Position numbers and translations under genes: made by a program. Shown here one piece after another: positions 9,123-17,072 of a DNA stretch of 64,000 nt. The stretch is taken from NCBI RefSeq assembly GCF_013407855.1, contig NZ_JACBZH010000001.1, positions 3,100,001 to 3,164,000 on the forward strand, in the 5' to 3' direction. The DNA comes from Actinopolymorpha rutila. Lineage in GTDB: Bacteria > Actinomycetota > Actinomycetes > Propionibacteriales > Actinopolymorphaceae. Numbering within the stretch: position 1 is the stretch's first letter; each line of letters opens with the position of its first letter. Below the pieces are notes generated by a model that saw nothing but the letters and a program-made list of their open reading frames with translations, was not told the origin of the DNA and made no database searches.

Positions 9123-10835
9123 TCAGCGCCGGACGGTACGGCTGCGGCTCGGCTCGCTCTCGTGCTGGATCCGGTCGAGGGCGGTGACGACGTAGGTGTA
9201 GGTCCGTCCCTTGCTCGCCGAGGTGTCCACGAACGTCTGCCTGCCCGATCCGGTGTCCCGCACCGTCGCCACCAGGCCGTGCGCGTCGGCGAGGTCGCAG
9301 GTGCCCACCGTGACTCGTCCGTCGAACCGGTACACGGCGTACGACGTGGCGCCCAGCCCGTTGGCCGGCCGGCTCACCCAGCTCAGCCGAACACCGTCCG
9401 CGACCGGCTCGGCGGCGCTCAGCACCGGCTGGGCCGGCGCGTGCCCGCCGAGTTGCTCGGCCACCGGAATCAGTGCGGGCCGGGTGTAGTGCTCGGCGAG
9501 CACGATATTCATGTGCTCGAGCCGGTTGGCCCGGACGTCCTTCGCGCTGAAGTACACGTCGCCGAGCACCTCGGGGTAGTCGCGGTTGAAGGTGAGGTGC
9601 CGGCTCATCTCGTTCGGATCGGACCACTCCGGCGACTGCGTGGAAGTGCCTACCTTGTACGTGGCCTGGCCGATGAAGAGCTGGACGTTGGTGCCCGCGA
9701 CCTGCTCCGACCACCAGGGGATCAGCACGGCGTAGTCGGCCGGCGCGAAGCCGATGCTCCAGTAGACCTGCGGGACGATGTAGTCGATCCACTCCTCCCG
9801 CACCCACTTGCGGGTGTCGGCCGCGAGGTCGTCGTAGGTCTGCACACCCGCGGTGGTGGCCGAGCCCTCCGGGTCGGTGGCCTGGTTGCGCCAGACGGCG
9901 AACGGGCTGATGCCGAACTTCACCCACGGCTTGGCGTCCTTGATCCGGGCGCCCAGCTCCTGGATCAGCAGGTCGATGTTGTGCCGCCGCCAGGACGCCT
10001 TGTCGGGGAAGCCGTCGCCGTACTGCTCGTACGTCGCGTCGTCGTCGAACGGCTTCGTCCCCGACGGGTAGGGGTAGAAGTAGTCGTCGAAGTGCACGCC
10101 GTCGATGTCGTACCGCCGCACCGCGTCCATGATCGCGTCCTCGACGAAGCGGCGCACCTGCGGAATGCCGGGGTTGTAGTAGAGCTTGGCGCCGTAGGCC
10201 ACGATCCAGTCCGGGTGCACCCGGGCGGGGTGGTCCGGGGTGAGGACGGACGGGTCGGTTCCCATGCTCACGCGGTAGGGGTTGAACCACGCGTGGAACT
10301 CCAGGTTGCGCGCGTGCGCCTCCCGGACCGCGAACTCCAGCGGGTCGTAGCCGGGGTCGCGTCCCTGCGTGCCGGTGAGCCAGGCGGACCAGGGCTCGTA
10401 CGGCGACGGCCAGAACGCGTCGGCGGTGGGCCTGACCTGGACCACGACCGTGTTGAACCGGTTGCGCTCCGCGTCGTCCAGCAGGGCGTGGTATTCCGCC
10501 TGCTGCTCGGCGACGCTGAGCCCGGGACGGGAGGGCCAGTCGATGTTGGCCACGCTCGCGATCCACACGGCACGGAACTGCCGCTTGGGGGTGGCCGGAT
10601 CCGGCGCCGGGCAGTTCGCGGCGGCGTTGCTCGTCACTCCGGTCACCGGAGCGGCCGCGGCGGGGGAGGCGCCGAGCGCGAGTCCTCCGGACACCGAGGC
10701 GAACGCGGCGGACAGGCCCACGCCCAGGACGCCGCGGCGGGACACCTCGCGCGCCGGCTGCCGACCACGGGCCTCTGCGGACGACTCAGCGAACGACGGT
10801 GCGGACGACTCTGCGAACCCGGACTCGTGGACCAC
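9123..10835 (-). CDS. Tat-exported glycoside hydrolase-like 10 (GHL10/DUF187) protein
   Basis: A 570-residue secreted protein. The twin-arginine signal (SRRGVLGVG at 32-40, hydrophobic core, ASPAAAA) predicts folded export. The catalytic region starts at QFRAVWIASVANIDWP and holds the family landmarks VQVRPTADAFWPS, FHAWFNPYRV and DGVHFDDYFYPYP, where the FDDYF aspartates are likely catalytic. It is a TIM-barrel related to YngK and other GHL10 enzymes, for which peptidoglycan or polysaccharide cleavage has been proposed. A fibronectin-III-like domain follows (about 475-565: VRLSWVSRPANG...TSYAVYRFDG...TYTYVVTALD). GTG at 10835 with GAGGGGG upstream. The HAD phosphatase follows after 1 nt. Confidence 0.87.
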   Translation of the reverse strand: MVHESGFAESSAPSFAESSAEARGRQPAREVSRRGVLGVGLSAAFASVSGGLALGASPAAAAPVTGVTSNAAANCPAPDPATPKRQFRAVWIASVANIDWPSRPGLSVAEQQAEYHALLDDAERNRFNTVVVQVRPTADAFWPSPYEPWSAWLTGTQGRDPGYDPLEFAVREAHARNLEFHAWFNPYRVSMGTDPSVLTPDHPARVHPDWIVAYGAKLYYNPGIPQVRRFVEDAIMDAVRRYDIDGVHFDDYFYPYPSGTKPFDDDATYEQYGDGFPDKASWRRHNIDLLIQELGARIKDAKPWVKFGISPFAVWRNQATDPEGSATTAGVQTYDDLAADTRKWVREEWIDYIVPQVYWSIGFAPADYAVLIPWWSEQVAGTNVQLFIGQATYKVGTSTQSPEWSDPNEMSRHLTFNRDYPEVLGDVYFSAKDVRANRLEHMNIVLAEHYTRPALIPVAEQLGGHAPAQPVLSAAEPVADGVRLSWVSRPANGLGATSYAVYRFDGRVTVGTCDLADAHGLVATVRDTGSGRQTFVDTSASKGRTYTYVVTALDRIQHESEPSRSRTVRR

Positions 10836-10902
10836 GGGAACCCCCTCGGGCGACGGCGTTTCGAAGGAATTGTGCCGGTGAGTGCCGTGACGCGTCTATC
10901 GT

Positions 10903-11853
10903 TTACGGCGACCAATCCAGCTCCTTGAACGCGACGTCGGTGAGCTCTGCCGACCGCTCCCACAACCGGGCGGCGGTCTCGGGGTCGTATGCCTTCGCGG
11001 AGGCCTTCACCCTGGTGGGATGGCCGCGAGAGCCGCCGAAGGAGTCCGGGCCGAAGAACTCCCCACCGCGCACGTCGGGCATCGTCGCGGCGTACAACGT
11101 GGTCAGCGCACCCTGGGCGGCGGGCTGGGCGACCAGCCGGGTGACCGCGGCGCTCGCGTGCCGCACCCAGGCCCGGCGACGGGTCTGCGCGGCGGCGTTC
11201 TGCAGGTTGGTGGCGGCGTATCCGGGATGGGTGGCCACGCTGGTCAGTGGCACGCCCGCGCGGTCGGCCCGGCGCTGCAACTCGAACGTGAACAGCAGGT
11301 TGGCCAGCTTGCTCTGGCCATAGGCCCGCCATGGGCCGTACCGGTGCTCGGACATCAGGTCGTCGAAGTCGATGGCGCCCATCGCGTGCATCTGGCTGGA
11401 GACGGTGACCACCCGCGGCTCCTCCTGAGCGGCCCGAAGGGCGGGCAGCAGCAGGCCGGTCAGTGCGAAGTGGCCGAGGTGGTTGACGCCGAGCTGGCGC
11501 TCGAACCCGTCCGCGGTGAGCGCGCGCGGGAGGGCCATGATGCCCGCGTTGTTGACGAGCAGGTCGAGCGCCGGGTGCTCGGCGGTGACGTCGTCGGCGA
11601 ACCCGCGCACGCTGCTCAGGTCACCCAGGTCGAGCGGGCGCAACTCGACCGCGGGGCGCGCGAGCTCGCGCCGGATCCGGGCCAGCGCGGCCTCGCCGCG
11701 CCGGGGGTCGCGGCAGGCCAGCACCACGGTGGCGCCGTACCTCGCGAGCTCGAGCGCGACGTGGTAGCCGAGGCCGGCGTTGGCTCCGGTCACCACGGCC
11801 GTGCGGCCGGTGAGGTCGGGTATCTGGTCGGCGGTCCAGGACGGGGAAGCCAT
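10903..11853 (-). CDS. Short-chain dehydrogenase/reductase
   Basis: A 316-residue NAD(P)-dependent oxidoreductase of the classical/extended SDR type. The cofactor motif TGANAGLG spans 22-29, ACRD (about 47-50) suggests NADP preference, NNAG is at 101-104, the active-site Ser lies in VTVSSQ, and Tyr178/Lys182 are in YGQSK. The layout (LGVNHLGHFALTGLLLP) matches the retinol dehydrogenase/protochlorophyllide-reductase-like subgroup common in actinobacteria. The substrate is unknown. ATG at 11853 was chosen because the Rossmann motif follows after 20 residues. The divergent neighbour is the EcsC gene at 12013. Confidence 0.88.
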   Translation of the reverse strand: MASPSWTADQIPDLTGRTAVVTGANAGLGYHVALELARYGATVVLACRDPRRGEAALARIRRELARPAVELRPLDLGDLSSVRGFADDVTAEHPALDLLVNNAGIMALPRALTADGFERQLGVNHLGHFALTGLLLPALRAAQEEPRVVTVSSQMHAMGAIDFDDLMSEHRYGPWRAYGQSKLANLLFTFELQRRADRAGVPLTSVATHPGYAATNLQNAAAQTRRRAWVRHASAAVTRLVAQPAAQGALTTLYAATMPDVRGGEFFGPDSFGGSRGHPTRVKASAKAYDPETAARLWERSAELTDVAFKELDWSP

Positions 11854-12012
11854 GCGCTCATCATCGCGGCCGGCACCGACATCCGGCCGAACGGGGCCGA
11901 CCGCGGCCGAAGGGGACCCAACGGGGGAGGAACCGCCACCAACGCGGCCCGCGGCGGTGCCCAGGTCGCGGCCGACTGGCGATGTCACGGCGATCAGGCA
12001 TACTCGGGACCT

Positions 12013-12681
12013 GTGAAGCTCAGGAACAGTCCCGCCGGCAAGGCCTCCGACGTCGCGGTCGGCTACCTCATGCGGGCCGGCATCGACGGCGGCGGCGACC
12101 TCGCCTCGGCCAGCAAGGCCGCCGAGCGGGCGCTGGCCGCCACCGACGACCCCGAGCAGGCCATCGACCGGATCGTCGCCACGCACACCAGGCTCGCCGC
12201 GGCCGGCGGGTTCGTCACCGGTCTGGGCGGGTTTCTGACCCTTCCGGTGGCGCTCTCGGCCAACGTGGTGGGCTTCTACGTCGTGGCCACCCGGATGGTC
12301 GCGGCGATCGCCGCGGTGCGCGGCCACGACGTCAGCCACGACGCGGTCCGCACGACCGTGCTCCTCACCCTCACCGGCAACGACTCGGGCAAGGTGCTGT
12401 CCAGGGCGGGGATCGGCATGAACGGCATCGCCGCCGCCGCCCTGCAGGGAGTGTCCCCGGCGGCGTTGATGATGGTCAACAAGGCGGTGGCGTTCCGGTT
12501 GTTCGCCCAGGTCGGCCAGAAGAGCCTGGCCCGGCTCGGCCGCGCGGTGCCGGTGGTGGGCGGCGTCGTCGGCGGTGCCTTCGACGCGATGCTGATGCAC
12601 CGGATCGCCTCACACGCACGGATGCACTTCCCGCAGGCCCCGCGTGAGCTGCGCGCCGACCAGTCCGCCGAGCGCGGCTGA
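12013..12681 (+). CDS. EcsC family protein
   Basis: A 222-residue protein with the helical, glycine-rich architecture of the EcsC family: KASDVAVGYLMRAGIDG, then amphipathic or membrane-associated helices such as AAGGFVTGLGGFLTLPVALSANVVGFYVV and VVGGVVGGAFDAML. B. subtilis EcsC is part of an ABC transporter operon, but most actinobacterial members stand alone with unknown role. GTG at 12013 has no clear Shine-Dalgarno sequence. A CATACT element (11999-12004) ends 8 nt before it, so the transcript may be leaderless or nearly so. The convergent neighbour is the PhyH gene. Confidence 0.75.
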   Translation: MKLRNSPAGKASDVAVGYLMRAGIDGGGDLASASKAAERALAATDDPEQAIDRIVATHTRLAAAGGFVTGLGGFLTLPVALSANVVGFYVVATRMVAAIAAVRGHDVSHDAVRTTVLLTLTGNDSGKVLSRAGIGMNGIAAAALQGVSPAALMMVNKAVAFRLFAQVGQKSLARLGRAVPVVGGVVGGAFDAMLMHRIASHARMHFPQAPRELRADQSAERG

Positions 12682-12692
12682 CGATCGGGTCA

Positions 12693-12720
12693 CTCCTTCG
12701 CCGCGTCCGCGGCGAAGGAG
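12693..12720. terminator. Bidirectional terminator between EcsC and PhyH genes
   Basis: A perfect 12-bp stem, CTCCTTCGCCGC (12693-12704) with GCGGCGAAGGAG (12709-12720), and a GTCC loop, in the convergent gap. Confidence 0.75.
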
Positions 12721-12756
12721 CCGACAGCGTTCTCGGCAGAGCTGTCAGCGGAGTCG

Positions 12757-13701
12757 TCAGCAGATCAGGCCGCGCTTGCTGGCCGCTCCGTGTGCCGTAG
12801 GGCTCGCGCCCACCCAGCGCGGGTCGGCGGGCTCGCTCGCCCGTTGGTACCTCAGGTCGCACGAGAGGCGCACCCGGGTCGAGGTGTTGTCCAGGCTCCC
12901 GTGCAGCGTGTACATCGGGAACGTCACCACGTCGCCAGCGGCGTACTCCCCGGTGACCCAGCGCAGGCCGAGGTCGGCGCGCAGCGCCACCGGGTCGGGG
13001 GAGTAGACGCCGTTCCAGCCCCAGCGTCCCTCCCGTGCCAGTGCGGCCGCCTCCTCGTCGTTCTCGCAGAAGGCGTCGACGTCGCGGGTGTGGTAGTCCC
13101 GCCGTACGCTCTCCAGCCGGTTCGACCCCTCCAGCAGCATCAGCCCGCCGAGTCTCAGGTCGACGTCACCGAGCGGCACCCACGCGGTGAGCAGGTTCGG
13201 CGTACCGCGGTTCATGAACACGCTGTCGCCGTGCGGTGCCGTGCCCCGGCCCGGGCGGACCGCCCGCAGCCAGGTGTAGTCGTAGTGGCGTACCTGCTCG
13301 CCGAACAGCCGCTCGTACAGCCGGACCATCGCGCCCGCGTACAGCACCCGTCGCAGCGGCTTACTCGCCGTAGCCAGGTCGTCGAAGATGCGGTTGTGCT
13401 CGCCCGGACCGGGCACGGCGAGCATCGGGTCGGCTTTGGGGTCGAGGATGCCCTCGCCCGCCAGCGAGGTCGCGATGTCGCGCCGGGCGGCGAGCACCTC
13501 CTCCCGGTCGAGGTACCCGGGGAGGTACAGATAACCGTCGGTGTCCAGGCGGCGCCAGAGTTCGTCCGGGTCGTTCACCGCGTCGTAGGAACGCCGCAGC
13601 GGGCCGAGCGCGTCCGGGCTCGGTTGCAGGGTGCGGTCCTGGGCGACCAGCGGCGGTAGCTCCGCGGTCGCGAGGGTCGAGGTGGTCGAGGCGGTCGCCA
13701 T
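12757..13701 (-). CDS. Phytanoyl-CoA dioxygenase (PhyH) family protein
   Basis: A 314-residue non-heme Fe(II)/2-oxoglutarate-dependent oxygenase. The metal facial triad is visible as His157 and Asp159 in PHGDS and His267 in YTLHGSLDN. Arg276, in the STRVRLS strand, probably anchors 2-oxoglutarate. It ends in a Cys and lacks a signal peptide, so it is cytoplasmic. The substrate is unknown; family members hydroxylate lipids, amino acids or natural products. ATG at 13701 has an AGGAG site 6 nt upstream; a start 21 bp further out is also possible. It is divergent from ribokinase. Confidence 0.87.
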   Translation of the reverse strand: MATASTTSTLATAELPPLVAQDRTLQPSPDALGPLRRSYDAVNDPDELWRRLDTDGYLYLPGYLDREEVLAARRDIATSLAGEGILDPKADPMLAVPGPGEHNRIFDDLATASKPLRRVLYAGAMVRLYERLFGEQVRHYDYTWLRAVRPGRGTAPHGDSVFMNRGTPNLLTAWVPLGDVDLRLGGLMLLEGSNRLESVRRDYHTRDVDAFCENDEEAAALAREGRWGWNGVYSPDPVALRADLGLRWVTGEYAAGDVVTFPMYTLHGSLDNTSTRVRLSCDLRYQRASEPADPRWVGASPTAHGAASKRGLIC

Positions 13702-13847
13702 GCCGGCTCCTCCGTTGGCCAAGAGACGGGCACTCCCGGACGTGCGGGTTTCCCGCCGCGGGTGCCAGCACCAGAATGGTGGGGACCGACGGCGAGCGGC
13801 AAGGCTCGGCAGCGATGCGACCGGCTGTGGTCGCGCGAGGAGGCCGG

Positions 13848-14852
13848 ATGGGCAGGGCCCGGGTGTGTGTGCTCGGCAGCGCCAACATGGACCTGGTGGT
13901 GTTCGCCGAACGCGTACCGGAGCTGGGGGAGACGGTCGCCGGGCGGCGGTTCGTCACCGTGCCCGGCGGCAAGGGCGCCAACCAGGCCATCGCAGCCGCG
14001 CGCGCCGGCGCCGACGTCGCGATGGTCGGGTCGGTCGGCGACGACCCCTACGGCCGGGAGCTGCGTGCGGTGCTCGACGACGCCGGCGTGGACACCCGTG
14101 CGCTGGCGGAGGGGGCCGAGACCACCGGCACCGCACACATCCTGGTCGAGGACGGCGGCGACAACTCCATCGTGGTCGTACCCGGCGCGAACGGCACGGT
14201 GCACGGGCTGGCCGCCGGACTGGACGAGGCGCTGAACGGTGCGCAGCTCCTGTTGCTCCAGTTGGAGTTGCCGCTGGACGCGGTGGTCGCGGGCGCGAAG
14301 GCGGCACGGGAACGCGGTGTCAAGGTCGTCCTGACACCGGCGCCGGCTCGTCCGTTGCCGGCGGACCTGCTGACGTGTGTCGACCTGCTGGTGCCCAACG
14401 AGTCCGAGGCACGGGTGCTGTCCGGAAAGGACGACGCGGAGTCCGCCGCGCAGGCGCTGGCGGAGGTGGTGCCCGAGGTCGTGGTCACCCTCGGTGCGGA
14501 AGGAGCGCGCTGGCTGCGCCGGGACGGAGCCGGCGAGCACGTGCCCTCACCGTCGGTGCGGGTGCGCGACACCACCGCGGCCGGCGACACCTTCGTGGGG
14601 ACACTGGCGGTCGCACTCGGCGAGGGCCGGCCGATGGAGCAGGCCCTGCGGTGGGCGACCGCCGCGGCCGCGTTGTCGGTGGGGCAGGAGGGCGCGAGCA
14701 CCTCCATGCCGACCCGGGCGCGGATCGAGGACTTCGGTGCCGAGACGTTCGGGGCCGGGACGTTCGGGGCCGGGACGTTCGGGGCCGGGACGTTCGGGGC
14801 CGGGACGTTCGGCGCCGACGAACCCCTTGACGGCGAGGCGTCCGGGCGGTGA
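13848..14852 (+). CDS. rbsK: Ribokinase (PfkB family) with repeat tail
   Basis: A 334-residue sugar kinase that phosphorylates ribose or a similar sugar at O5. N-terminal GSANMDLV, substrate-binding GGKGANQA (40-47), the NESE motif (184-187) and the catalytic DTTAAGDTF (241-249, base Asp247) are all present. ATG at 13848 follows AGGAGG. After the normal end of the fold (about residue 290) the protein carries a tail of five TFGAG-like pentapeptides, encoded by a 15-bp tandem repeat. E. coli RbsK is 309 residues, so the tail is an addition. No ribose transporter lies beside it. Confidence 0.88.
   Translation: MGRARVCVLGSANMDLVVFAERVPELGETVAGRRFVTVPGGKGANQAIAAARAGADVAMVGSVGDDPYGRELRAVLDDAGVDTRALAEGAETTGTAHILVEDGGDNSIVVVPGANGTVHGLAAGLDEALNGAQLLLLQLELPLDAVVAGAKAARERGVKVVLTPAPARPLPADLLTCVDLLVPNESEARVLSGKDDAESAAQALAEVVPEVVVTLGAEGARWLRRDGAGEHVPSPSVRVRDTTAAGDTFVGTLAVALGEGRPMEQALRWATAAAALSVGQEGASTSMPTRARIEDFGAETFGAGTFGAGTFGAGTFGAGTFGADEPLDGEASGR
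14745..14819 (+). repeat. In-frame 15-bp minisatellite in the ribokinase 3' end
   Basis: The unit ACGTTCGGGGCCGGG is repeated exactly four times (14745-14804), with a diverged fifth copy (14805-14819) and a degenerate copy just upstream (from 14729). Each unit encodes TFGAG, so gain or loss of copies keeps the frame. Confidence 0.95.
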
Positions 14853-14861
14853 CCCGGAGCT

Positions 14862-14890
14862 CTCAGGCCCGGGCTCAGGCTCAGGCCCGG
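14862..14890. repeat. Tandem repeat covering the DUF2277 stop codon
   Basis: CTCAGGCCCGG occurs at 14862-14872 and 14880-14890, with a partial copy CTCAGGC at 14874-14880. On the minus strand this repeats GCC-TGA, so the true stop is followed in frame by further TGA codons. Confidence 0.8.
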
Positions 14891-15093
14891 CCGCGGACGA
14901 CCAGCCCGTCCAGCAGGTCCTGGGTAGCCCGGGCGACCGCCTCGACCGCCGCGTCGAAGGCCTCGGCGTTGTGCGCGGCCGGGGCGCGGAACCCGGAGAT
15001 CTTCCGGACGTACTGCAGCGCGGCGGCGTGCACGTCGGTGGGCGTGGCGGTCTCGACGTACGGCGCCCGCAGGGTCTTGATGCTTCGGCACAT
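14881..15093 (-). CDS. DUF2277 domain-containing protein
   Basis: A 70-residue protein with the DUF2277 signature: MCRSIKTLR at the N-terminus, then AALQYVRKISGF, then a C-terminal amphipathic helix. The conserved Cys2 and the basic CRxIKTL start are typical. The function of the family is unknown. ATG at 15093 has GAGGAGAA upstream. The stop lies inside a small tandem repeat. It is divergent from the AraC regulator. Confidence 0.85.
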   Translation of the reverse strand: MCRSIKTLRAPYVETATPTDVHAAALQYVRKISGFRAPAAHNAEAFDAAVEAVARATQDLLDGLVVRGRA

Positions 15094-15186
15094 CGGCTTC
15101 TCCTCGTACTCGACACCGATCAGTCAACCACCGACCACCCCCGGAGCCGGAGTCTGGCCCGGCCGCCGGCGACGGGCGGTTGCGGC

Positions 15187-16077
15187 ATGAGTACCGGCGA
15201 CGACCCGTACGACCCGCGCGATCCGGATGATCCGCGCGTCACCCCGCCACTGCTGGACTTCGTACTGGCGAACGCGCAGATCCGGGCCGTCGGAGCCATG
15301 GGTTCCCGGCAGGTCCGGGACAACGGCTACACGCTGGTACGGCGCACGGTGCCCGACTACAACCTGATCTTCCTGCGGCAGGGCAGGGTGACCTGGGTCC
15401 TCGGCGACGAACCCGTTCCGCTGGCCGCCGGTGACCTGCTGGTGGTCCCACCCGGCGTGCCGCACCACGCCACGCCGGTGAGCCGGCACGTGGTGATCGG
15501 CTCGCTGCACGTGGAGGCCACGCTGGCCGGCGGCCAGGACGTGTTCGACCTGCTGCGCCCACCTCGCGTGCGGACGGTGCGGCCCGGTACCCGGCTGGCC
15601 GCGCACCTGCGCTCGGCGGTGGCCGAGTGGGACCGCGACGCCCGGCTGACCCGGCTCACGCTGCCGGCCTGGGCGCAGCTGGTCACCCTGGAACTTCTGG
15701 TGCACGACGCCGAACTCGGTCTGCTGCGGCCCCGCCCGGTCGACCCGGTGGTGGCCTGGGTGCTGGACGAGCTCACCGAACGGATCGGCCGGCGGACCAC
15801 GCTGGACGACCTGGCCGGCAGGTTCGGGTTCAGCGGGCAGCACCTGAACCGTGTCTTCGGCCGGGTGCTCGGCGTCACGCCGCTGCAGTACCTCACCCGG
15901 CTCCGGCTTGACCGGGCCGCCGCGATGCTGACCGACCGGCAGCTGACGATCAGGGCGGTGGCCCGGGAGGTCGGCTACGACGACCCGTACTACTTCAGCC
16001 GGGCGTTCCGGGCGAGGTTCGGCCGCAGCCCGTCGGAGTACCGCCGTCACCTCGACCCGGTGAGCCACTCCGGCTGA
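15187..16077 (+). CDS. AraC family transcriptional regulator
   Basis: A 296-residue DNA-binding protein. The N-terminal half (about 35-130) is a cupin-type sensor domain (YNLIFLRQGRVTWVLG...LAAGDLLVVPPGVPHHA). The C-terminal 100 residues hold the two AraC helix-turn-helix motifs, TLDDLAGRFGFSGQHLNRVF and AVAREVGYDDPYYFSRAFR, ending FGRSPSEYR. Cupin AraC regulators next to PhyH or glycosidase genes usually sense sugars or other small molecules. The probable target is the PhyH gene 125 bp downstream (16203). ATG at 15187. Confidence 0.9.
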   Translation: MSTGDDPYDPRDPDDPRVTPPLLDFVLANAQIRAVGAMGSRQVRDNGYTLVRRTVPDYNLIFLRQGRVTWVLGDEPVPLAAGDLLVVPPGVPHHATPVSRHVVIGSLHVEATLAGGQDVFDLLRPPRVRTVRPGTRLAAHLRSAVAEWDRDARLTRLTLPAWAQLVTLELLVHDAELGLLRPRPVDPVVAWVLDELTERIGRRTTLDDLAGRFGFSGQHLNRVFGRVLGVTPLQYLTRLRLDRAAAMLTDRQLTIRAVAREVGYDDPYYFSRAFRARFGRSPSEYRRHLDPVSHSG

Positions 16078-16202
16078 GCCGGCCGGGGCTGGTCGAGGTT
16101 CAGATTGTCCAGCCCGGCGTTCACCGCCTCCATTCCGTCCCGCGTGATGCGGACCTAGCGTGAGCGCAGTGCCGGAGAACCGGAACGAAGCCAAGGAGTG
16201 CA

Positions 16203-17033
16203 ATGACTGACCTGGCCACCACGGTCACCGCCGAGCAGTGGGACTTCTACGAGGAGAACGGCTACGTCGTCCTCGGCCGCGTCCTGTCCGACGACGACCT
16301 GTCGGGACTGAGCGACCGCATCGACGACATCATGCTCGGCCGGGCCGCCATCGACTACGACCGGCTGCTCATGCAACTCGACAGCCGCAACGGCGCGTAT
16401 GCCGACGCCGGCAAGCAGTCCAAGGGCTGGAAGGGCGCGACGCTGGACTACCGCAAGATCCAGGACCTCGAGTTCGACCCGCTGTTCCTGTCGTACCTTC
16501 GGCGGCCGTTGTTCGAGGAGCTCTGCCGGCAGACCTACGGCGACGCGCCGGTCTCGGCGTTCCGGGCGATGTTCATGAACAAGCCGGCCCGCCAGGGCAC
16601 CTTCCTTCCCTGGCACCAGGACCGCTGGGCGTTCCTCGACCGCGACCCGCTGATCACCGTGTGGACCGCGCTCGACCCGGCGACGGTCGCCAACGGTTGC
16701 GTCCAGGTGATCCCGGGCAGCCACAAGCTCGGCCTGATCAACCCCGAGCACGGGTCCGGCTTCCTCACCGAGGACCAGGCGAAGGAGCACTGCCTGCCGG
16801 AGAAGGTGCACCACCTCGAACTCCAGCCCGGCGAGGCCGTCCTGCTGCACAACTGGCTGGTGCACTCCTCCGACGTCAACGCCACCGACATCCCGCGGCG
16901 GGCGTTCAGCGTCTGCTACATGGACGCGCGGACCCAGCACACGAAGGGGCGCGAGGAGTACTCCCTGGTGTTCGGCGAGGGCGCGCTGACCCCGGAGGAT
17001 CTGAAGCCCGGCAGCCCGGTCGCCACCGGCTGA
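16203..17033 (+). CDS. Phytanoyl-CoA dioxygenase (PhyH) family protein
   Basis: A 276-residue Fe(II)/2-oxoglutarate oxygenase. The metal ligands are His138 and Asp140 in WHQD and His221 in LVHSSDVN. Arg232 or Arg233 downstream is the likely 2-oxoglutarate anchor. GSHKLG is the usual PhyH loop. It is more like classical PhyH than the homologue at 12757, with only distant similarity between them. ATG at 16203 is preceded by AAGGAG. It follows the AraC regulator on the same strand, so induction by that protein is plausible. The substrate is unknown. Confidence 0.9.
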   Translation: MTDLATTVTAEQWDFYEENGYVVLGRVLSDDDLSGLSDRIDDIMLGRAAIDYDRLLMQLDSRNGAYADAGKQSKGWKGATLDYRKIQDLEFDPLFLSYLRRPLFEELCRQTYGDAPVSAFRAMFMNKPARQGTFLPWHQDRWAFLDRDPLITVWTALDPATVANGCVQVIPGSHKLGLINPEHGSGFLTEDQAKEHCLPEKVHHLELQPGEAVLLHNWLVHSSDVNATDIPRRAFSVCYMDARTQHTKGREEYSLVFGEGALTPEDLKPGSPVATG

Positions 17034-17072
17034 GTCCCGCCACCGCCACGCGCGTCCCGCCGACCGGGGCCG

